Source: CAZTTH01 sp964615975 (GTDB taxonomy: Bacteria; Verrucomicrobiota; Lentisphaeria; JABSQK01; JAJFLO01). From it: a DNA stretch of 51,786 bases. The notes below the pieces were generated by a model. That model saw nothing but the letters and a program-made list of their open reading frames with translations, did no database searches and was not told the DNA's origin. The DNA is taken from positions 1 to 51,786 of the forward strand of contig CAZTTH010000024.1 in NCBI GenBank assembly GCA_964615975.1, read 5' to 3'. Shown here piece after piece: positions 17,395 through 25,751 of this stretch (within the stretch, counting starts at the first letter, position 1; the number at the start of each line of letters is the position of its first letter). The position numbers and the translations under genes were made by a program.

Positions 17395-19929
17395 ATGACA
17401 AAATCATCCGCCCTTGATCCACAGAAATTATTGCGCGAAAATCGCAACCTGCGAGATCGTATAACGCGACTCGAAGCAGCGGAAACCCGGCATCAGGAAA
17501 CGTTAAACCTGCTGCGGAAATCAATGAATGAACTGGAGGGGTTAAAACGGGCGCTGGATGAATCATCGATATTCAATATCACCAATCGCGAAGGCAAAAT
17601 CATCTATGCCAACCAGAAGTTTTGTCAGTTATCAGGCTACAGCCGGGAAGAAATCTTTGGCCAAACTCATCGTCTTATCAACTCCGGATATCACTCCCAG
17701 GCATTTTTTAGCGAAATGTGGCATACCATCAGCCGGGGTGAAATCTGGCATGGAGAAATTCGCAACAAAGCCAGGGACGGCGCCTATTTTTGGGTAAACA
17801 CCACGATCATTCCCTTACTTGGAGATAATGATAAACCACAATTTTTCCTCGGTGTTCGTAATGATGTGACGCAACAAAAATTAATCGAAGCAGCCCTAAA
17901 CCAACAATCCGACCTGGCATATCGCGTCATGGAAATCTCCGGCAATATTGTGGTGGGTATCGATATGCATGGCAACATCGTCTTAATGAACCACATGGCA
18001 AGCAACATTTTGGGATGCAATACGCATCATGTCATTGGCAATAACTGGTTTGAGACCTTTGTCATCCCCTGCGAAAGACAAGCGATCTCAGAGCGGTATC
18101 AGGAATTCTTTCGCACCGGTATTAATCAAACCAATTATCTCGAATACGGCGTGCTCACCCAATCGGGTGACGAGCGCATCGTCGCCTGGCAAATTGTGAT
18201 CCTTCATGGCCCTGATAATCAACCAGCCGGAATCGTCAGCGCCGGCATCGACATCACTGAGCGTCGACGCATGGAATTACTGCAAAATGGCCGCCGACAG
18301 GTACTGGAGGAACTCGCCACGGGATCGCCATTACATGAGGTCATCCCGGTATTAACACAAAATTTTGATATTATTGGTTCGGATATCATCTGCACGGTTC
18401 AGTTAATTGACCCGGACGATTGCCTGCTCCATTTACAACCGGGGTCAGCGCTTCCGGAAGATCTTGCCGCGGCAATCGCGACCACCCCCATTGATCCCAA
18501 TGCCATAACCTGTGGCCGTGCCGCGTATTATAAACGACTGGAAATATCCCGTGACCTGAGCAAAGAAAAAACCTGGCGGCCCATGCGCAAGCAGATCAAA
18601 AAGGCTGGCATTAAATATTGCATGTCACATCCGATTTTGTCACCCCATGAAGATGTGTTCGGGACCATTACCACATTTCACACCCAATTAAAATCCCCAT
18701 CCCATCATGAAAATGAAACCATCCATACAGCCGCCCAATTAGCGGCAATGGCTCTAGTGCGCAACAAAATTGTCAACGAGTTGGCTGAGAGCATTGAAAG
18801 ATTGCGCGCCATAGTCGACACCACCATCGATGGCATTATTACCATTAACGATAAAGGTCTCATTGAAACCTTTAATCATGCCAGCGAAATCATGTTTGGC
18901 TATCAGGCGCATGAAGTCATCGGCAAAAATATATCCATGCTGATGCCCGCGCCGATTGCCAGGCATCATGATTCCTATCTAACGAATTATCTCAATACTG
19001 GGGTAAAAAAAATCATTGGGATCGGTCGTGAAGTCGAGGGAAAGAAAAAAGACGGAACCCTGTTTCCCCTCTTTTTAGGGGTCAGTGAATCCTTTTTATT
19101 TGGCCGTCGACGTCTCTTTACTGGAATTTTACGCGACCTGACCCAACAAAAAGAAGCAGATCAGACATTGTTGAAAACCCGGGAAGAATTAATGTTTCAA
19201 TCCATGAAAACCCAGCGCCTGGCATCCCTTGCAACCATGGCGGGAGGGATAGCACATGAACTCAATCAGCCCTTAAGCGGTATCAGAGTTTATGCCGAAA
19301 CGGTCAAATCATTGGTAGAGTCCACTGACAGTATCGACATCAAATCAATGCGCACCACCCTGGTGAAAATCATTAACCAAGTCGATCGTGCCTCCAAGAT
19401 CATCGATCACATCCGCCAATTCGCGTCTGACAAGACCGATCACCATTGGGAAATCCATAACTTTCGCAAGATCGTCGCGTCGGCACTTGAATTGGTCGGC
19501 GCGCGTTTGGCCAATCATGGAATTACCATCATCAATGAGGTCTCCGCTCAGGTCAAAATTCGCGCCGACAAAATGCGTATTGAACAAGTCTTGATCAACC
19601 TCATCACCAATGCCATGGACAGCATTGAATCCAAATCATCAGATCGATCTCTAAGACGTGAAATAAAAATTACGTCGCAAATCCAAAAAGATTCCATTTA
19701 TATTAATGTGATTGATACCGGCAGTGGAGTACCAGAATCAATACGTGAATCTTTGTTCGACCCGTTTGTTTCGACGAAAGGGCCGGATCGCGGCATGGGG
19801 CTGGGTTTATCAATTTGCCATGGCATTCTCAAGGATCACCACGCGACCATATCGTTAACCCATACCAGTCCTGATGGATCGGTATTTAGTTTGAATTTCC
19901 CCAAAATATCAAAGAACAAGTTTTTTTAA
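17395..19929 (+). CDS. Soluble multi-PAS/GAF sensor histidine kinase
   Basis: An 844-residue kinase without membrane helices. After a short coiled coil (10-50) come PAS-1 (about 50-165, SGYSREEIFGQTH), PAS-2 (about 170-290), a GAF-like domain (about 300-455), and PAS-3 (about 460-590, IDGIITINDKGLIETFNHAS), close to the FixL-type haem PAS in sequence style. The HisKA box is GGIAHELNQPLSGI with His near 618. The ATPase domain has NLITNAMDSIES, DTGSGVP and GLGLSICHGIL. The HELNQPL box is typical of the FixL/DctB/NtrB group. It is followed 3 bp later by a receiver gene and then an NtrC-type activator, so this is a complete two-component cascade. Oxygen or redox sensing would suit the adjacent nitrite reductase but is inference. 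Confidence 0.92.
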   Translation: MTKSSALDPQKLLRENRNLRDRITRLEAAETRHQETLNLLRKSMNELEGLKRALDESSIFNITNREGKIIYANQKFCQLSGYSREEIFGQTHRLINSGYHSQAFFSEMWHTISRGEIWHGEIRNKARDGAYFWVNTTIIPLLGDNDKPQFFLGVRNDVTQQKLIEAALNQQSDLAYRVMEISGNIVVGIDMHGNIVLMNHMASNILGCNTHHVIGNNWFETFVIPCERQAISERYQEFFRTGINQTNYLEYGVLTQSGDERIVAWQIVILHGPDNQPAGIVSAGIDITERRRMELLQNGRRQVLEELATGSPLHEVIPVLTQNFDIIGSDIICTVQLIDPDDCLLHLQPGSALPEDLAAAIATTPIDPNAITCGRAAYYKRLEISRDLSKEKTWRPMRKQIKKAGIKYCMSHPILSPHEDVFGTITTFHTQLKSPSHHENETIHTAAQLAAMALVRNKIVNELAESIERLRAIVDTTIDGIITINDKGLIETFNHASEIMFGYQAHEVIGKNISMLMPAPIARHHDSYLTNYLNTGVKKIIGIGREVEGKKKDGTLFPLFLGVSESFLFGRRRLFTGILRDLTQQKEADQTLLKTREELMFQSMKTQRLASLATMAGGIAHELNQPLSGIRVYAETVKSLVESTDSIDIKSMRTTLVKIINQVDRASKIIDHIRQFASDKTDHHWEIHNFRKIVASALELVGARLANHGITIINEVSAQVKIRADKMRIEQVLINLITNAMDSIESKSSDRSLRREIKITSQIQKDSIYINVIDTGSGVPESIRESLFDPFVSTKGPDRGMGLGLSICHGILKDHHATISLTHTSPDGSVFSLNFPKISKNKFF

Positions 19930-19932
19930 CTT

Positions 19933-20370
19933 ATGAATACCGAGAATTCATCCTCCCCTCCTGCGGGGATCAAAGTATTAATCGTCGATGATGATGACGC
20001 CGTGCGCGACAGTCTGGAACTGTACTTGAAAACCAAAAAGTGGCAGACATTGACAGCCGAATCGGCTGCGGAAGCTTTGGAAAGAATAAAATCAGAGAAT
20101 GTCAGTATCGTTATTACCGATGTGCGCATGCCCGGTATGGATGGGATATTACTCACCCAAGCCATTCACGAATTTAATCCCGATATTGAAGTCTTGATTA
20201 TCACCGGTTTCAGCAGTGAGAATTTGGCCATCGATGCCTTGAAGGCTGGGGCCATCGATTATTTTCGCAAACCCCTGCAACCGGAAAAAATTTTGCGCGC
20301 TCTGGAAAAAACCAAACCCGTTCGCGAATATCGTCAGCAACAAATTCCCGCCGCGGTATATTTGGGCTAG
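19933..20370 (+). CDS. Single-domain response regulator (receiver only)
   Basis: A 145-residue protein consisting of one receiver domain: LIVDDDDAVRDSLELYLK at the start, phospho-acceptor Asp in IVITDVRMPGMDG near 65, Thr in LIITGFSS and Lys in YFRKPLQPEK. There is no output domain; about 15 C-terminal residues are a short tail. The receiver of the following gene is clearly a paralogue (shared DDDxAVRDSL, NPDIEVLI, YFRKPL), so the pair looks like a local duplication. It starts 3 bp after the kinase stop. It may act as a phosphate sink or relay between the kinase and the NtrC-type protein. Confidence 0.93.
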   Translation: MNTENSSSPPAGIKVLIVDDDDAVRDSLELYLKTKKWQTLTAESAAEALERIKSENVSIVITDVRMPGMDGILLTQAIHEFNPDIEVLIITGFSSENLAIDALKAGAIDYFRKPLQPEKILRALEKTKPVREYRQQQIPAAVYLG

Positions 20371-20387
20371 GAGATTAAGACAATCCC

Positions 20388-21806
20388 ATGAAAAATTCAG
20401 TAAGCGAAAACGATCTCACCATTTTGATTGTAGATGACGATGAAGCCGTGCGCGATAGTCTCTCATTATACTTGAAAAAATCAGGCTGGAAAACCGCGGT
20501 GGCGGCCACCGGCGAAATCGCCCTGGCGAATGTGCATAATGGCATTGGCGATATTGTAATCACCGATATTCGCATGCCGGGAATCAACGGTTTGGAGCTG
20601 ACACGTAAGTTACTCGAAAACAATCCCGACATTGAAGTCTTGATCACCACCGGTCACAGCACCGAAGAACTGGCCATTAACGCCTTGAAAATAGGCGCTT
20701 TTGACTATTTTCGTAAACCCTTGAATGCAACCGAAATCAACGCGGCGCTGCAGAAAACACGACGATTTCACGAACTGAAACAGGAAAATCGCTGCCTGAA
20801 AGCAGCGATCGGCCATCAGAATCGCGATGGCGATCGTCACCAATTCATTGGCATTTCATCAGCCTACAAGTCGGTCCGCAAACAGATCGAACAAGTGGCG
20901 GCAGTTCCTGATGTGACCGTATTATTAACTGGTGAAACTGGTGTCGGCAAGGAAGTGGCGGCCCGTCTCATTCATCGGCTTTCACGACCGGCGTCAGCAC
21001 CATTCATCGCCTTGAATTGCGGTGGCATACCGGAAACCCTGTTAGAAGCGGAATTATTAGGCCGGGAAAAAGGAGCATATACCGGCGCTGACAAGATCGT
21101 TCCGGGAATTTTTGAAATGGCTGGCAATGGCACGGTTTTACTCGATGAGATCAGCGAAATGAGTATGCAGGCTCAGTGTCGGTTTTTAAGAATCCTGGAA
21201 GAACGACGTCTCCGTCGCCTGGGTGGAACCAGGGAAATAAATATCGATAAGGTGCGCATCATTGCCGCCACGAATCGTAATCTGCAAATTCTGATAGACG
21301 AACAAAAATTCCGCCAGGACTTGTATTATCGAATCATGGTCGCCCCTATTGTCATCCCGCCCTTGAAAGAACGTCGCGAGGATATCCTCCTGATCGCCAC
21401 TCATTTTCTCGATCAATTAACAGTCGGTTTGAACAAGAAATTCTGCTTTTCCAAGGATGCTGAAAATGCATTGATGCACTATGATTTTCCCGGCAACATC
21501 AGGGAATTAAAGAATTGCATCGAACGTGCCACAATCTTTAATTCAGGAACGATGATCACTGCTGTCGACCTCGGATTGCAGAGCAATAACCATCCGGGCG
21601 CGCCATCGGTTCCGTATGAAATCCCGGAATATTATCAAACCGGGATAAATTTTCCTCCGAATTCATATCGTTTGGCAGCAGCTGAAGGAGAACTGATTAT
21701 GGCGGCACTCCAGGCTCACCCCAATAATCATTCCGCCGCCGCCCGGGCATTGGGGATTACCCCCCAATCTCTTTATCGGAAAATCGCGAAACACAAAATT
21801 GGATAA
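20388..21806 (+). CDS. NtrC-family sigma-54-dependent response regulator
   Basis: A 472-residue activator. The receiver (1-125) has LIVDDDEAVRD, Asp in IVITDIRMPGING and KPLN. The AAA+ domain (about 140-375) has Walker A GETGVGKE, the sigma-54 contact loop as GAYTGA (usual form GAFTGA), Walker B TVLLDEIS and the sensor segment IIAATNRNL. The C-terminus (about 425-470) is a Fis-type helix-turn-helix, NNHSAAARALGITPQSLYRK. AGGAG precedes the start. The preceding receiver and kinase genes are in the same operon. nirK begins 328 bp downstream on the same strand and is a plausible target, but no -24/-12 (GG-N10-GC) promoter could be found in the nirK upstream region. Confidence 0.95.
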   Translation: MKNSVSENDLTILIVDDDEAVRDSLSLYLKKSGWKTAVAATGEIALANVHNGIGDIVITDIRMPGINGLELTRKLLENNPDIEVLITTGHSTEELAINALKIGAFDYFRKPLNATEINAALQKTRRFHELKQENRCLKAAIGHQNRDGDRHQFIGISSAYKSVRKQIEQVAAVPDVTVLLTGETGVGKEVAARLIHRLSRPASAPFIALNCGGIPETLLEAELLGREKGAYTGADKIVPGIFEMAGNGTVLLDEISEMSMQAQCRFLRILEERRLRRLGGTREINIDKVRIIAATNRNLQILIDEQKFRQDLYYRIMVAPIVIPPLKERREDILLIATHFLDQLTVGLNKKFCFSKDAENALMHYDFPGNIRELKNCIERATIFNSGTMITAVDLGLQSNNHPGAPSVPYEIPEYYQTGINFPPNSYRLAAAEGELIMAALQAHPNNHSAAARALGITPQSLYRKIAKHKIG

Positions 21807-22134
21807 CTATCCATTTTCGTATAGTTCATCGCCATCCCACCTCCCATGCCTGAATATCTAATTCAATCGATATTAACAGTTTTTGATGCAGAAATATGCT
21901 CTGGCATGATTACTTCTATAGAACGAAGTATACGAAAATATTATGCGTACAGGATACAATGGATGAGAGCGGGGGAAACTCTGGTTCACGGGGTTGGCGA
22001 TTAAATAATCTTGGCTTGAGGTTTTCCTGCCTGAGCATCGGAAGAATTTTTTTTAACGAGTTTTACACCCCCGCATATTTAAATTCATAATTAGTAATTA
22101 GATTCATAACAACTTCAAACAAGGAGAAAAAACA
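21807..22134. promoter_or_regulatory. Upstream region of nirK with a candidate operator
   Basis: A 328 bp leader. An inverted repeat TACTTC-N8-GAAGTA lies at 21911-21930, overlapping the palindrome TTCTATAGAA. A TACAAT hexamer at about 21954-21959 could be a -10 element but lacks a good -35. The stop codon of the NtrC gene overlaps a small stem (TGGAT/ATCCA) followed by TTTT, a weak terminator candidate. A ribosome binding site (AAGGAG) sits just before nirK. No FNR-type TTGAT-N4-ATCAA or sigma-54 site was seen. Confidence 0.4.
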
Positions 22135-23709
22135 ATGAAGAGCAACACCGATCAATTGGTTCATTACCGCTTTACCTCCAACAATCTGATACCAGTAGGT
22201 TTGGGAATCATGTTTTGTATCATTGCCATCGGCATGATCGACCTGGCACGACAATTTCACCAAGCAAGCATAAAAAATCAAGTTTCCGTCCCGCCACCAG
22301 AATCCCTCATGGCGACCTCGCCAGCCGCCACCAATCTCACCCAACCAAGTGGGAATGAACCATCAACCGCCGCTCTGCCCAGTGAAAATGCCATCCTGAC
22401 CGATGCACCGGCCGTTCCGCCGCCGATCACCAGAAAACATGCCGCCAAAGTTATCGTTAATCTGGAAGTCCAGGAATTGGTCAACAAGCTTGCCGATGGC
22501 GTGGAATACACATTTTGGACCTTTGGCGGTTCGGTCCCCGGTAAATTCATTCGCATTCGTGAAGGCGATACCGTTGAATTTCATCTCAACAACCGACCGG
22601 ACAGCAAAATGCCGCATAATATTGACCTCCATGCCGTGACCGGTCCGGGTGGCGGGGCGGTGTCCTCGTTTACTGCGCCGGGGCATACTTCAACATTTTC
22701 ATTCAAAGCCTTAAATCGTGGTTTGTATGTCTATCACTGCGCCACCGCCCCTGTGGGTATGCATATCGCCAATGGGATGTATGGATTGATCATGGTCGAA
22801 CCTCCCGAAGGAATGCCTGCTGTCGATCGCGAGTATTATGTCATGCAGAGCGAGTTCTATACCGAAGGAAAGAATGGTGAAGAGGGCTTGCAACCGTTCG
22901 ACATGGATAAGGCATTGCGGGAAGAAGCGGATTATGTCGTTTTTAACGGCAGTGTGGGTTCAATGCTGGGAGATAAGGCGATCCAAGCCAATGTGGGTGA
23001 ACGGGTGCGTTTGTTTGTCGGCAATGGCGGTCCGAATCTGGTGTCTTCGTTTCATGTCATCGGCGAGATCTTCGACCAGGTATATGTGGAAGGTGGAGAC
23101 ACGATCAATCGCAACATCCAGACGACAATGATTCCAGCGGGTGGATCGGCAATTGTTGAGTTCAAGGTCGATGTTCCGGGTTCTTACATCCTCGTTGATC
23201 ACTCGATATTTCGTGCTTTTAACAAGGGCGCGCAAGGCATCCTGAAGGTTGAAGGCAGGGAGCAACCTGAGATCTATTCAGGTAAACTGTCGGATCAAAT
23301 CTATCTTGCGGAAGGGAGTGCGGTGCAAAGCATTGCCGCATCCCAATCAACGGCGCCGGTAATCGAGTTGACCAAAACAGAAAAAATCACAGCCGGAGAA
23401 CGCGCCTATAACCGCAATTGCATGGCGTGCCATCAAACGAATGGGCAGGGAATTCCCGGCATCTTCCCTCCGCTGGCGAAATCGGATTATCTGATGGCCA
23501 ATAAACAACGATCCATTTCCACAGTCCTCAAAGGATTACAGGGTGAAATTGTCGTCAATGGAAAAACTTACACAGGCATCATGCCGGCTCAGTTGTTGCC
23601 TGACGATGAAGTTGCCAATGTCCTTACCTATGTGTTGAACAGTTGGGGCAATCCGGGTGGAGAAGTGATGATTGACGAAGTGAAATCGGCGCGCGCCGAA
23701 AATCATTGA
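22135..23709 (+). CDS. nirK: Copper nitrite reductase, AniA-type NirK with N-terminal membrane anchor and C-terminal cytochrome c domain
   Basis: Reduces nitrite to nitric oxide in the periplasm. The 524-residue protein has a membrane helix at about 20-40, a Pro/Ala-rich linker, two cupredoxin domains (about 95-375) and a C-terminal class I cytochrome c (CMACH near 428). All copper ligands are present: type 1 His161, Cys202, His210, Met215; type 2 His166, His201, His356. The catalytic Asp164 and His307 are also kept. The segment YHCATAPVGMHIANGMYG is of the Neisseria AniA (class II) kind, with the short loop between Cys and His. The fused haem domain probably delivers electrons to the type 1 copper. 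It is followed 25 bp later by an FGE-SCO protein and preceded by a kinase/NtrC set. Confidence 0.96.
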   Translation: MKSNTDQLVHYRFTSNNLIPVGLGIMFCIIAIGMIDLARQFHQASIKNQVSVPPPESLMATSPAATNLTQPSGNEPSTAALPSENAILTDAPAVPPPITRKHAAKVIVNLEVQELVNKLADGVEYTFWTFGGSVPGKFIRIREGDTVEFHLNNRPDSKMPHNIDLHAVTGPGGGAVSSFTAPGHTSTFSFKALNRGLYVYHCATAPVGMHIANGMYGLIMVEPPEGMPAVDREYYVMQSEFYTEGKNGEEGLQPFDMDKALREEADYVVFNGSVGSMLGDKAIQANVGERVRLFVGNGGPNLVSSFHVIGEIFDQVYVEGGDTINRNIQTTMIPAGGSAIVEFKVDVPGSYILVDHSIFRAFNKGAQGILKVEGREQPEIYSGKLSDQIYLAEGSAVQSIAASQSTAPVIELTKTEKITAGERAYNRNCMACHQTNGQGIPGIFPPLAKSDYLMANKQRSISTVLKGLQGEIVVNGKTYTGIMPAQLLPDDEVANVLTYVLNSWGNPGGEVMIDEVKSARAENH

Positions 23710-23734
23710 TTTTTTCAGCATCGCCATACCATTT

Positions 23735-25141
23735 ATGATTGCATTGATAGTGTGTATAACGCTCATGACCCTGAGCTGTGAAATCAGTGCAGTGGAATTA
23801 CCGCCGGACACCTCAAGTGCTGCCCCTTCTGCAATGGTTAATATTCCCGGCGGTGAATTCGTGCCATTTTTTAAAATCCTTGACGAAGCTAAAAAAGTTC
23901 AGATTCAACCCTTCTTGATCGATCAATACCCGGTAACTAATCAGCAGTATCGTGATTTCGTAAACACATACCCCGAATGGCGGCGGTCGCGAATCAAGCG
24001 ATTATTCGCAGAAAAAAATTATCTCCAGCATTGGACGGATGATTTATCCTGGGATTCATCCATCGGTGATATTTCCCAATCACCGGTAACCTATGTATCG
24101 TGGTACGCGGCACAAGCTTATTGTGAATGCCAAAACAAGCGACTGCCAACGTTGGCGGAATGGGAATGGGTATTGGTCCCTTCATACATAGCCAATGAGA
24201 CCCCGAACGATCGCGAAATCAACGAAAAAATTCTCTCCTGGTATGCCCGCCCTACCCCGGAAATCCTGCCCTCAGTAGGTAAGAATCGCAACCACTATGG
24301 TGTCTATGATATGCTCGGATTGGTGTGGGAATGGGTCAGTGATTTTAATATGGATTTAATTACCGGTGATTCGCGCGGCAGCGATGGCAAGATGGGGTCG
24401 TTCTATTGTGGCGCCGCATCATCGCAAGCCACCGACCTGGTCAACTATGCTGGATTCATGCGCTACGCTTTTCGCAACAGCCTGAAGCCGGACTTTGGCA
24501 TCGCCAATTTGGGATTCCGTTGTGCCCGGGATCTGACCCCTGCCCCACCACCCGCGACCGTTGGGGAAATGCCGGAACTCCCTTTGTCTCCATCCCCCCG
24601 CACCCAGGTTAAGACCAACAAAAAGTCACTGAAAGAAATTCCGGAGCGCTCACTTTATCATCTCCGATCAACCTGGCGGGATCAGAATAATGAAGAAGTT
24701 CATTTATCAGACGCACTGGATCACATTCAGGTTGTCACCATGTTTTTTTCCTATTGCGAATTCGCCTGCCCGATGATTATCATGGATATGAAAGCTCTCG
24801 CTCAGGGCCTGAATCCTGATCAAATACCACGCGTCCATTTTTCATTGATATCCTTCGACAGTGAACGCGATAATCCGGCGCGGTTGCAGACTGTCAGCAA
24901 AGGCCATGGATTGCCTGATGCAACCTGGAGCGTATTGCATGGCAACGCGAAAGCCGTGCAGGAACTGGCAACTACTCTGGGAGTCAAGTACCGCAAGGAT
25001 GAAAAAATCGGCTTTTACCATAATAACCTGATCAGCGTGCTCGATAAAGCTGGATTGATCGCCTACCAGGATGTCAATACCAAGCAGGGCATCACGGAGA
25101 TTAAGAATCATATTAATCGCCTGTTGGCGGACGGCCAATGA
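23735..25141 (+). CDS. FGE-like (NirV-like) domain fused to SCO1/SenC copper chaperone domain
   Basis: A 468-residue exported protein with two domains. After an N-terminal hydrophobic segment, residues about 35-275 are an FGE-sulfatase-type domain (VNIPGGEFVPF, QYPVTNQQYRDFV, RLPTLAEWEWV, LGLVWEWVSDF, LGFRCARD). A Pro-rich linker leads to a SCO1/SenC domain (about 300-468) with the copper-binding CEFAC pair near 342-346 and the third ligand His in GFYHNN near 429. NirV proteins beside nirK in some denitrifiers carry an FGE-like domain, and SCO proteins insert copper into oxidases and other cuproenzymes. The fusion and its position 25 bp after nirK suggest a NirK copper-maturation factor (inference). 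Confidence 0.88.
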   Translation: MIALIVCITLMTLSCEISAVELPPDTSSAAPSAMVNIPGGEFVPFFKILDEAKKVQIQPFLIDQYPVTNQQYRDFVNTYPEWRRSRIKRLFAEKNYLQHWTDDLSWDSSIGDISQSPVTYVSWYAAQAYCECQNKRLPTLAEWEWVLVPSYIANETPNDREINEKILSWYARPTPEILPSVGKNRNHYGVYDMLGLVWEWVSDFNMDLITGDSRGSDGKMGSFYCGAASSQATDLVNYAGFMRYAFRNSLKPDFGIANLGFRCARDLTPAPPPATVGEMPELPLSPSPRTQVKTNKKSLKEIPERSLYHLRSTWRDQNNEEVHLSDALDHIQVVTMFFSYCEFACPMIIMDMKALAQGLNPDQIPRVHFSLISFDSERDNPARLQTVSKGHGLPDATWSVLHGNAKAVQELATTLGVKYRKDEKIGFYHNNLISVLDKAGLIAYQDVNTKQGITEIKNHINRLLADGQ

Positions 25142-25188
25142 AAATTCATTCATGCTTATTTACTTTCTCATAAGCGCTGTCAAATTTC

Positions 25189-25497
25189 ATGAAAATTGAC
25201 ATATTAGTTGTTGATTATCATGAAAATAGAACCCGCGAAACCCTGTCCTATTGGCGATCAACTTCTGCCTATGAAGTTGATTTCGTTTTAGGCGACCATA
25301 CCGCCATTGAAGTTAAAGCCACTGCCAATGCATCCTCCCATCATTTGAAAGGACTTAAGGCACTCCAGGAAGAAAATATTCTGAAACGCTTTGTTTTAAT
25401 CTCCTGCGATCCCCATCCGCGGAGCGTTTCTGGCTTACAAATTCTACCTTGGAGTAACTTTCTGAGCCGCCTTTGGTCTGGCGAATTCATACCGTAA
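25189..25497 (+). pseudogene. C-terminal fragment of a DUF4143-type ATPase
   Basis: The 102-residue frame matches only the C-terminal end of ATP-binding proteins of the AAA_14/DUF4143 group: LSYWRSTSAYEVDFVLG, AIEVKATA, HHLKGLKALQEE and the end LPWSNFLSRLWSGEF. The ATPase core and most of DUF4143, normally some 300 residues, are absent; a stop codon lies six codons before the ATG. The fragment is thus a remnant of a gene that is often mobile or toxin-antitoxin associated. Confidence 0.75.
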
Positions 25498-25751
25498 GGA
25501 TTTAGGTCCGTTTTGGAATCACACTTCACGCCGGGGAACGGTAGATAGGGGGCAGGCGGATCGGGGTCACATTGCAAAATTTTCCCCGTCCAAAATTTGG
25601 GAATACTAAAAATTCAGCACCGCAATTTTCCCTCTACTGCTCTTCCTTCGTGTCCGATCTAGTGAAAAATAATTTCGCGGTTTTGTCAATGTGGATATCA
25701 GTCTGTCTGCCGACTGGCAGGCATTCCCATGAGTGATCTTCACTGACACAA
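25498..25751. other. Intergenic remnant-like region between convergent genes
   Basis: No gene is seen. It contains GGGGTCACATTGCAAAATTT near 25562-25581, which recalls ends of widespread non-autonomous repeats, and an inverted repeat CTGCC-GACT-GGCAG at 25707-25720 downstream of pckA. The hairpin is not followed by a T-run on the minus strand, so it is only a weak terminator candidate. Confidence 0.35.

Noticed and set aside
21896..22090. 64-residue open frame upstream of nirK
   Set aside because: It has no ribosome binding site, no family features and lies in the leader with the candidate dyad.
21807..22134. Sigma-54 (-24/-12) or FNR site for nirK
   Set aside because: All GG dinucleotides in the leader were checked on the plus strand and none has GC at the right distance; no TTGAT-N4-ATCAA was found.
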